This document shows, piece after piece, positions 1 to 4,525 of a stretch of DNA of 5,461 bases. Below the pieces are notes generated by a model that did not search any database, had not been told where the DNA came from, and was given only the letters and a program-made list of their open reading frames with translations. The DNA comes from Acidobacteriaceae bacterium (lineage in GTDB: Bacteria > Acidobacteriota > Terriglobia > Terriglobales > Acidobacteriaceae): the NCBI GenBank assembly GCA_003164255.1, contig PLST01000416.1:1-5461 (forward strand), written 5' to 3'. The translations under genes and the position numbers were made by a program. Numbering within the stretch: position 1 is the first letter of the stretch; every line of letters starts with the position of its first letter.

Positions 1-863
1 CCGTAGCGGCGGAGCAGGTTTGGCAGGCTCTGCGAGAACGCTGAGCGCGGCATCACGGTGTCGCATCCTGCCTCGACCGCCTTCAGCTTCAAGTCGCCCT
101 GCAGATGATTGAGGAATCCGACGATCGAAGTGGCTTTCTTGAGCTTGGCCTTGAATTTGGGAATAAGGGCCATGGGCTTGGCGTTGAGGTTGTTCAGATC
201 GAACACCAGCAGGGTGGGCTTCTCGGTATCGGGCAAATCGAACAGGCGGGCAACCGAGTCCTTGTCGCCTTTCACAAACTCCACCTTTATGCCGAGTTTG
301 CGCGAGGTCTCCTGAATCTTGGCCTGAAAGAACAGATCGTCGATGAAGCAGAAGATGCGTGTTGGCGCGTCATCGCGGACGGGAGCCGGCGGCGTTGCCG
401 CATAGGCGTCAGGATAGTAGCCGCTGTGGTTGTTGCTCATCATCTGGATGGTGGACGGTGGACCATCGGCAACATTGCCGTTAACGGCGCGGTAGCTGTG
501 ATCCATGGGACCCACAAACTCGCGCGGTCCCCGCTGTTTGCCTTTGCGCTTGCCCTGAGAAGGCCCGGCGATGCTGTTTCCCGGCTGAGCCTGGGGGGCC
601 GATCCCTTTTGGAAGAACTTCTTTTTCTTCCGCGGCTGGTTCTGGTGAGCCTGGGCCGGTCTCTGCTGGGGCGGTTGCGGCGACGCTTGCTGTTGAGGCT
701 GCTGCTGCGGCTGTATCTGGGGCTGCTGGGCCGGCTGCGCGCCTTGCTGGCTCGATTTGTTCTTGCGGCGGCGGCGGCGGCGGCGATGCCCTTGCGAGGG
801 CGCCTGACCATTATCAGGCGCTGGCCCCACTTCAAGTTGGGGCTGGGTTGGTTCTGTCGTCAT
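1..863 (-). CDS. Divergent CheY-like receiver-domain protein with basic Gln/Pro-rich N-terminus (3' end outside window)
   Basis: An open frame from ATG at 863 runs off the left edge with 287 residues visible. AGGAAG sits 7 nt before the ATG (871-876), a good ribosome binding site that fixes the start. Residues 1-166 are low complexity: a run of seven Arg at 27-33 followed by KNK, a Gln/Pro-rich stretch at about 39-77, KKKK at 79-82, and a further basic cluster near 105-109. Such a region is likely disordered and could bind nucleic acid (inference). Residues 168-287 look like a receiver fold: strand 1 with the acidic pair D175-D176, strand 3 LLVFDLN with D222 at the phospho-acceptor position, strand 4 SIVGFLNH, then AGCDTVMPRSAF. 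The usual Thr after strand 4 is F/L, and the conserved Lys-Pro after strand 5 reads Pro-Arg, so it may be a pseudo-receiver or phosphorylate atypically. Its function is unknown. The fold call is moderately firm; the role is not. Confidence 0.85.
   Translation of the reverse strand, partial: MTTEPTQPQLEVGPAPDNGQAPSQGHRRRRRRRKNKSSQQGAQPAQQPQIQPQQQPQQQASPQPPQQRPAQAHQNQPRKKKKFFQKGSAPQAQPGNSIAGPSQGKRKGKQRGPREFVGPMDHSYRAVNGNVADGPPSTIQMMSNNHSGYYPDAYAATPPAPVRDDAPTRIFCFIDDLFFQAKIQETSRKLGIKVEFVKGDKDSVARLFDLPDTEKPTLLVFDLNNLNAKPMALIPKFKAKLKKATSIVGFLNHLQGDLKLKAVEAGCDTVMPRSAFSQSLPNLLRRY
765..785 (-). repeat. In-frame (CGC)7 trinucleotide tract encoding seven arginines
   Basis: Seven identical CGC codons in a row encode Arg27-Arg33 of the receiver-like protein. 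Use of one codon throughout makes this a perfect triplet microsatellite, so unit gain or loss by slippage would change the length of the basic patch without shifting the frame. Confidence 0.85.
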
Positions 864-1047
864 GCGTATACTTCCTGGAACGTTACTGCTGGATTCATCG
901 GATTGTGGGGTTCTACTGCCTTCAAAGTTGTGAGCCTGGCTTCCCTTGCCGTTCCCGGTCTAGTCAGAACCGAAAAGTCGGCGGTAGCCGGCGAAGTCAA
1001 TGCGGGACTTGAAGCAGACTGGCAAACGTGGGCAATTCGAAACAACT

Positions 1048-1065
1048 TGCCGGAGTTTCCCGGCA
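1048..1065. other. Perfect 6-bp hairpin upstream of the receiver-like gene
   Basis: TGCCGG and CCGGCA flank a six-base loop AGTTTC. On the plus strand it is followed by TTCTTACC, too weak a T-run to call a terminator. It lies about 185 bp upstream of the ATG at 863 and may fall in that gene's leader. The role is unknown. Confidence 0.4.
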
Positions 1066-1370
1066 TTCTTACCCTCAATGAACCAGATCCTTTGTGGCTT
1101 GCGACGGATCTTGCATTTTGCCACTGCCACGATGCATGAATCGAACGCTCAACCCTGAGAGGATTCCTGCCCATCAGGTCGCGCCGGTTCATCTTCTTCG
1201 GCCCTGCAATTCAAACTCTGTAGTCGCCATTTGCATAAGAGCCTTGTATGGGCTCCATCCGCTGGTCAGGATTAAGGCAAGGCGGCCAGTGCTTTTTCTC
1301 AGGTGATGCCCTTCCTATATGAGCTTTTGCCGCACGCAGTTTAGTAAGAATTGAACTGTACGGCTAGTTT

Positions 1371-1394
1371 GCTTGCTCGGCGGCGAGCTTGCTC
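1371..1394. repeat. Short direct repeat GCTTGCTC x2
   Basis: Two copies of GCTTGCTC at 1371-1378 and 1387-1394 are separated by GGCGGCGA, a 16-bp period. The GCTC and GAGC arms between them can also pair. The copies are too few and too short to call a repeat family; a regulator site is possible but unsupported. Confidence 0.35.
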
Positions 1395-1556
1395 TACCCC
1401 AATACCCGGGTGGCCCGCGTCAGCCGCTTGATAGGCAATTCCGATACTACAAGGAACCCCCGAGGCTGGCAAGTGTACTTTCGTGGGACCCTGACGGGAA
1501 GGCAGCAGCGGAATGACCGGGAACACCGATGCGCACGAAAACGCAGCCAAGCGCGC

Positions 1557-1586
1557 AAAACGCCGCTCCGATTGGAGCGGCGTTTC
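1557..1586 (-). terminator. Probable rho-independent terminator, 12-bp perfect stem
   Basis: AAACGCCGCTCC (1558-1569) and GGAGCGGCGTTT (1574-1585) pair perfectly around a four-base GATT loop. On the minus strand the stem ends in GTTTTG (four T); on the plus strand it ends in GTTTC (three T). It is therefore a plausible, perhaps bidirectional terminator, slightly better for minus-strand transcripts. On that strand the nearest upstream gene is fpg, whose stop is about 335 nt away. Either the fpg transcript has a long 3' tail or the hairpin ends a separate small RNA. Confidence 0.55.
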
Positions 1587-1820
1587 GAGGTCCTGCACGT
1601 GCCACTGGCCTCCCAGAATATTGTGGCCGGCGTATTTTCCACCGTGCCTAGTACAGGCTCTTCCGGCCGGTTGATCCCTCTTTTGAGGGCCGCTTCATTG
1701 GCGGTTGCTCTTGCCGGGTGCCTGCTGTTCTTTGGCTGGCCGCAATTCTGACTCAGCCGGTACATCACTGGCGCTTATGTAATAGCAATCCACGGGCCGT
1801 TCAGATTGGTGATTGTTTTC

Positions 1821-1853
1821 AGCCACTTGCCTCGCAAAGTCGGCTGATTTTTT
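1821..1853 (+). terminator. Plus-strand terminator-like hairpin with six-T run
   Basis: AGCCACTT (1821-1828) pairs with AAGT-C-GGCT (1837-1845), an 8-bp stem with one bulged C and an eight-base loop. GA and then TTTTTT (1848-1853) follow. This is the layout of a rho-independent terminator for plus-strand transcription. On the minus strand the hairpin is followed by GAAAAC and would not work as one. No plus-strand gene was found before it, so it may end an unannotated small RNA or block transcription antisense to the 3' end of fpg. Confidence 0.45.
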
Positions 1854-1920
1854 CTGGATTCTGGAAGTCTGCGGGAAGCATTAATCCTGAAAACCGTATA
1901 ACCCGATTTTCCGCCAGAAA

Positions 1921-2799
1921 CTAGCGCTGACATTTCGGGCAAAAATGGGTTCCTCGGCCGGCCAGCAGAATTCGCTGGATGGGGGTTTGGCAGCTCCGGC
2001 AGGGCTCGCCTGTCCGCAGATAGACACAGTGCTCCAACTGGAAGAAGCCCCGCACCCCAGCGGCATCCACGTAGTCTGAGACCGACGATCCGCCCAGCCG
2101 GATGGCGTGTTCCAGAACCTGGTTGAGAGATAGCCGGAGCCGTTCGAGCTCGGCGCGGGTCAGGCGTCCTGCGCTTCGGCGCGGCCGGATTCCAGCGTGA
2201 AACAGACTCTCGTCGGCGTAGATGTTGCCGACGCCCGTGAGCAGATTTTGATTCAGGAGCGCAGCCTTGATTGAAAGGCTTCGTCCACGGAAGAGGGCGG
2301 CGAACTCGCCCGCTTGAATCGTAAGTGGCTCAGCACCGGATGCGGTGAAGCCTGTGACGCGTTCAAGGGCTCGAAATTCCAATCGGCCAAAGCGGCGCGG
2401 ATCCACAAACCGCAACTCCCGCCCGCTGGCGAGAGTGAGCCGGGCGTGGGTATGAGCTGCCACCGGCGCGTCAGGCGTTGTCACCAGCAGGCGGCCCGTC
2501 ATGCCCAGATGGACGATCCATTGCGCATCGGGCGGTGCGAATTCCGGCGGTGTTTTTTTTCTGCCCTGGCGCAATTCCTGAATGGATTTGCCGGCGACTG
2601 AACCCAGCTCGCAGACGATGTGCTTGCCTGTACGATGAATGGCGAGCAGCACGCGGCCTTCAAGGCCCTTTGCCTGCTTGGCCGGAGCTGTTTTGAAGGG
2701 TTCCCGATGCCCGCCGAACCAGGCATGGACGATCCGATCGCCACGTACCCGCTCATGAACGCCACGGGCGATGGTTTCCACTTCAGGCAGTTCAGGCAT
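1921..2799 (-). CDS. mutM: Formamidopyrimidine-DNA glycosylase (Fpg/MutM)
   Basis: This is a 292-residue base-excision repair enzyme that removes oxidised purines such as 8-oxoguanine and Fapy and cuts the abasic site by lyase action. The start is fixed by the N-terminal PELPEVE motif: Pro2 is the Schiff-base nucleophile after Met removal, with Glu3 and Glu6. Lys59 (RTGKH) matches the catalytic Lys near position 57. HLGMTG (97-102) holds the void-filling Met, FVDPRRFG (131-138) the DNA-intercalating Arg and Phe, and GNIYADESL (191-199) the helix-two-turn-helix. The C-terminal zinc finger is C267-x2-C270-x16-C287-x2-C290, with Arg282 at the conserved lesion-contact Arg. The chain is about 23 residues longer than the E. 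coli enzyme (269) because of a charged insertion at about 66-92. There is no clear Shine-Dalgarno sequence. The membrane-protein gene lies 40 bp upstream on the same strand. The stop is TAG. Confidence 0.97.
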   Translation of the reverse strand: MPELPEVETIARGVHERVRGDRIVHAWFGGHREPFKTAPAKQAKGLEGRVLLAIHRTGKHIVCELGSVAGKSIQELRQGRKKTPPEFAPPDAQWIVHLGMTGRLLVTTPDAPVAAHTHARLTLASGRELRFVDPRRFGRLEFRALERVTGFTASGAEPLTIQAGEFAALFRGRSLSIKAALLNQNLLTGVGNIYADESLFHAGIRPRRSAGRLTRAELERLRLSLNQVLEHAIRLGGSSVSDYVDAAGVRGFFQLEHCVYLRTGEPCRSCQTPIQRILLAGRGTHFCPKCQR

Positions 2800-2805
2800 T
2801 CGTCT

Positions 2806-2811
2806 ATTTTA
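2806..2811 (-). promoter_or_regulatory. -10-like hexamer placed for a leaderless fpg transcript
   Basis: TAAAAT on the minus strand (five of six matches to TATAAT) lies exactly six bases before the fpg ATG. A start site 7 nt past the hexamer would therefore fall on the A of ATG. No convincing -35 is seen 16-18 bp upstream, and no Shine-Dalgarno is present. The hexamer could be chance in an otherwise GC-rich spacer. Confidence 0.35.
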
Positions 2812-2839
2812 GGGGAGCCGCGACCGGGGAGCGCTGGCG

Positions 2840-3181
2840 CTAGCTCTGTGATTTCGCCAGCTCGTTGTCCTCTTCGCCTGCGCGTACCTGCACACTGCCC
2901 CATTTTTCGAGATAAACGAGACCCAACCCGAGCCCAACCAGGAACACGGCCACGGAGGAATACTCAATCAGGTTGAGTTTGCTGTTCTCTTCGGCAGTCT
3001 GATAAACAACGATGCCGTGAATTTCGCGCGGAACGATGCGCTCCTCTGTCAGAACCGGCCCTCGCGGCATGACGTCCAGGTAGTGGGTGGAGATCGTGGC
3101 GGAGACGATCAACCCGGCAAGACCGGGCAGCAGGAACAGGAGCGCGAAGAATTTGAGCGTTGCCAGTTGCGAGTTTTTCAT
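2840..3181 (-). CDS. Small two-transmembrane-helix protein of unknown function
   Basis: I do not recognise a named family. The frame stays open upstream to 3301, but that part is Arg/Trp/Pro-rich and not membrane-protein-like. I choose the ATG at 3181, where MKNSQ leads into a hydrophobic helix, giving 113 residues. Upstream of it GGGG lies about 8 nt away, a weak ribosome binding site. Helix 1 spans about 8-31 and helix 2 about 74-91. The 40-odd residues between them, rich in acidic and basic side chains, are probably outside, with a short charged tail (98-113, RAGEEDNELAKSQS) inside. The protein is encoded 40 bp before fpg on the same strand, so the two are probably co-transcribed; no functional link to DNA repair follows from that. 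No catalytic motif is seen. Confidence 0.75.
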   Translation of the reverse strand: MKNSQLATLKFFALLFLLPGLAGLIVSATISTHYLDVMPRGPVLTEERIVPREIHGIVVYQTAEENSKLNLIEYSSVAVFLVGLGLGLVYLEKWGSVQVRAGEEDNELAKSQS

Positions 3182-3198
3182 TTGATCGGCCCCATTCT

Positions 3199-3213
3199 TG
3201 CGCCACGTGCGCA
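3199..3213. promoter_or_regulatory. Short inverted repeat ahead of the membrane-protein gene (possible operator)
   Basis: TGCGC and GCGCA are separated by CACGT, 17-31 nt upstream of the ATG at 3181. The centre also contains the palindrome CACGTG. It could be an operator or a leader hairpin; five-base arms arise often by chance in GC-rich DNA. Confidence 0.25.
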
Positions 3214-3413
3214 CATGCTTACGTGAGGTTCGTGGACAATATCCAGGGTTGATCCAGCTCGGTCGCGTCTTACGTGTGCGCCAGGGTGAAGAGTTGCTCA
3301 ACGGTCAGGTTCTGTTGGGCGTTCTACCCTTGCGGCTCACAACACTCTGCGAGTGGCCCACCGATTTCATCGGGACGAATAGAGAGGATCATCCCCAAAC
3401 CCGTTCGCTCTAG

Positions 3414-3443
3414 ATTCTACACCGAATTTGATTTAGGTTGCAC
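3414..3443 (-). promoter_or_regulatory. Weak sigma70-like promoter candidate
   Basis: On the minus strand, TAGAAT (3414-3419, five of six matches to the -10 consensus) is directly preceded by TG. An A/T-rich 18-bp spacer separates it from GTGCAA (3438-3443), a poor -35. It would give the membrane-protein and fpg unit a leader of about 230 nt. Confidence 0.25.
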
Positions 3444-3481
3444 TGCTGGATTTGAAAAGCCGGCGCGTTGGATTCGAGGTG

Positions 3482-4102
3482 TTAGTTAACCCTTTGTCCG
3501 AAGCTGGCTGGCTTTTTGCGCTCGCCCGGTTGACGGATACGGCTGGCTTCAAAGCTCACGATCTTCCACTTGTCCTGTGCGTCGCGCACGTAAACCCGCG
3601 TGTAGCGATAGCTCCCTGAGACGTCGCCATCGGTCGTCGTGCCCTGCACAAAGGCGACCGAGTTCACCAGCGCCGTCTTGCCGTAAAAGCGCACCTTCCG
3701 TTCAGTGATGTCGAGCGTGGTGAAACGAACGTGGTGGGTACGCAGATTATTGATTGCCTCGTCCTTGGTTTGCAGGGTCCCCGCGGCGGTTATGGCTATA
3801 TAGTCGTCGGCCAGCAGGCTGGCCATGGCCGCGGTATCTCCCTTGAGCATGGCGGTGCGCCAAACATCCTCGAGTTGAAGAATCTCGTTACGATCTTCGT
3901 GCTTGTTGATCTTATTTTGTCCTGCATGCAGCAGGCTGCCGCCGAATGCCAGCACCAGCGCCATCGCGACCAGACGTCCGGCGAGCGGCCGGGAGTCGAT
4001 CAGAGCGGAACAGGGCACGAAGAACTTGTTTACGGCACCCGACATAGGCGTATCGGATAGTATCCCCGCAATGGTCTGCCGGTCAATGGCTTGCGCGTCC
4101 AT
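3482..4102 (-). CDS. Exported NTF2-like (SnoaL/DUF4440-type) protein
   Basis: The frame of 206 residues carries a hydrophobic segment at about 44-60 (LVAMALVLAFGGSLLHA) that looks like a signal peptide, probably cleaved after Ala60. A cone-shaped NTF2-like domain follows at about 72-190: EILQLEDVWRTAMLKGD, then LLADDYIAIT, then the strand-rich half ending DKWKIVSFEASRI. These are the typical landmarks of DUF4440 proteins. Members bind small ligands or serve as enzymes or assembly modules; no substrate can be read here. The start is uncertain. The ATG at 4102 has no clear ribosome binding site and would put 43 residues before the hydrophobic core. Met20 (ATG at 4045) gives a more ordinary signal peptide and lies just downstream of a promoter-like pair; Met47 would lack a basic n-region. 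The C-terminal tail is basic and probably disordered. The ABM gene ends 90 bp upstream. Confidence 0.85.
   Translation of the reverse strand: MDAQAIDRQTIAGILSDTPMSGAVNKFFVPCSALIDSRPLAGRLVAMALVLAFGGSLLHAGQNKINKHEDRNEILQLEDVWRTAMLKGDTAAMASLLADDYIAITAAGTLQTKDEAINNLRTHHVRFTTLDITERKVRFYGKTALVNSVAFVQGTTTDGDVSGSYRYTRVYVRDAQDKWKIVSFEASRIRQPGERKKPASFGQRVN
4057..4086 (-). promoter_or_regulatory. Sigma70-like promoter candidate inside the 5' end of the DUF4440 frame
   Basis: On the minus strand, TTGACC (4081-4086, five of six matches) is followed 18 bp later by TACTAT (4057-4062, four of six). Transcription would start near 4050, about five bases before the ATG at 4045. If real, the protein starts at Met20 from a near-leaderless message rather than at 4102. 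Confidence 0.35.
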
Positions 4103-4192
4103 TCAGAAACATCCGTCCATCATCACGATTCAGTTTGAGCTTCGGCCGCGTCGCGAACCGGGGTTCTTTGTCGCTTGGACGGGAGAAGGCCC

Positions 4193-4480
4193 TCAGACGA
4201 GAGCAACCAGATTTTCGAGGGTGCGGATTTTCATTTTCTGCAGCAGGCCGCCAACAACATACTTCTTGAAATGCGTCGAGTCCCGATGCGCTGCCAGAGC
4301 GGCTGCGTCCTTGTATTGCTCGTAAATCACGATGGTGTCGGGATCGCCCTCAACATGGTGCGGGATGTAGGTAACGCATCCGGGCTCGCGGCGCGATTCG
4401 CTGGTGACCAGACGCAGGGCCTCGGCGATCTCGTCGCGGTCTTCAGGGGCGAAGGTGAAACGTGCCGTAAAGCTGACCAT
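4193..4480 (-). CDS. ABM-fold (antibiotic biosynthesis monooxygenase/YgiN-like) small protein
   Basis: This 95-residue protein matches the single-domain ABM superfamily in length and layout. An N-terminal strand (VSFTARFTF) is followed by a helix DRDEIAEALRLVTSESRREPG. Then come a strand pair with CVTYIPH and TIVIYEQYKD and a helix AALAAHRDSTHFKKYV. The family-typical Glu54 and His65/His70-Phe71 are present. These proteins usually form dimers with a ferredoxin-like fold; some are cofactor-free quinol or anthrone monooxygenases, others degrade heme or autoinducers, so the substrate cannot be assigned. The AGGGGA upstream of the ATG at 4480 (spacing about 10 nt) is a fair ribosome binding site. 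The purA stop lies 45 bp upstream with no terminator between, which suggests read-through from purA. No signal peptide is seen, so it is probably cytosolic. Confidence 0.88.
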   Translation of the reverse strand: MVSFTARFTFAPEDRDEIAEALRLVTSESRREPGCVTYIPHHVEGDPDTIVIYEQYKDAAALAAHRDSTHFKKYVVGGLLQKMKIRTLENLVALV

Positions 4481-4525
4481 GTTCGCAGATTCCCCTTTGC
4501 ATGAACCTTCGTGCGCTTCTCCAGT

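Larger units (their letters stand above)
864..1920. other. Gene-free stretch of about 1.05 kb between fpg and the receiver-like gene
   Basis: No convincing protein gene is seen on either strand. The open frames here (at most about 120 codons) have Arg/Ser/Pro-rich, shadow-like products, rare codons such as AGG and AGA, and no recognisable domain. No T-arm motif of a tRNA and no conserved core of RNase P RNA, tmRNA or SRP RNA was found. Structure is present: a hairpin TGCCGG/CCGGCA at 1048-1065, a direct repeat of GCTTGCTC at 1371-1378 and 1387-1394, a 12-bp hairpin at 1558-1585, a small CCCTC-TTTT-GAGGG hairpin near 1676-1689, and a terminator-like element at 1821-1853. It could hold the promoter of the downstream gene and an unannotated small RNA. 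It could also be a decayed gene that I cannot recognise. Confidence 0.6.
3182..3481. other. Intergenic region upstream of the membrane-protein gene
   Basis: These 300 bp have no convincing gene. They hold a short inverted repeat at 3199-3213 just before the membrane-protein ATG and a possible -10 at 3414-3419. No strong terminator for the DUF4440 gene was found, only a GC-rich CGCGCCGGC followed by four T on the minus strand near 3455-3468. Confidence 0.5.

Noticed and set aside
105..1139. Long plus-strand open frame of 344 codons
   Set aside because: It lies antisense to the receiver-like gene, its product is dominated by Leu/Arg and poly-Ala runs complementary to that gene's repeats, and it has no recognisable domain.
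860..1192. Minus-strand frame of 110 codons whose TGA overlaps the ATG of the receiver-like gene
   Set aside because: The ATGA overlap suggested coupling, but codon use is unbiased (AGG, AGA, GGA frequent), no domain is visible, the AAGAAG before its ATG is too close, and the downstream gene has its own good ribosome binding site.
1239..1304. Possible hairpin (CTGG...CCAG) followed by TTTTT on the plus strand
   Set aside because: The stem is only four pairs around a loop of about 20 bases, too weak to call a terminator.
1488..1511. Sequence resembling the SRP RNA core (GGAAGG...AGCAGC) and also the 16S rRNA primer-357 region
   Set aside because: The conserved CAGG-side residues and the closing pairs of the GGAA tetraloop are absent, flanks do not fold into the SRP helix, and no neighbouring 16S sequence is present. 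The match looks like chance.
1341..1768. Minus-strand frames of 85 and 124 codons and a plus-strand frame of 120 codons
   Set aside because: They overlap each other in different frames, read through the 12-bp hairpin, have Arg/Ser-rich shadow-like products and show no convincing ribosome binding site or domain.
2314..2976. Plus- and minus-strand frames overlapping fpg
   Set aside because: They are out-of-frame shadows of fpg, whose own frame carries all catalytic and zinc-finger motifs.
3182..3301. Upstream 40-codon extension of the membrane-protein frame
   Set aside because: The extension is Arg/Trp/Pro/Ser-rich and out of character with the membrane protein; the Met before the hydrophobic helix is the more natural start.
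3198..3489. Plus-strand frames of 71 codons in the 300-bp gap
   Set aside because: Two overlapping frames with no domain, no ribosome binding site and shadow-like composition.
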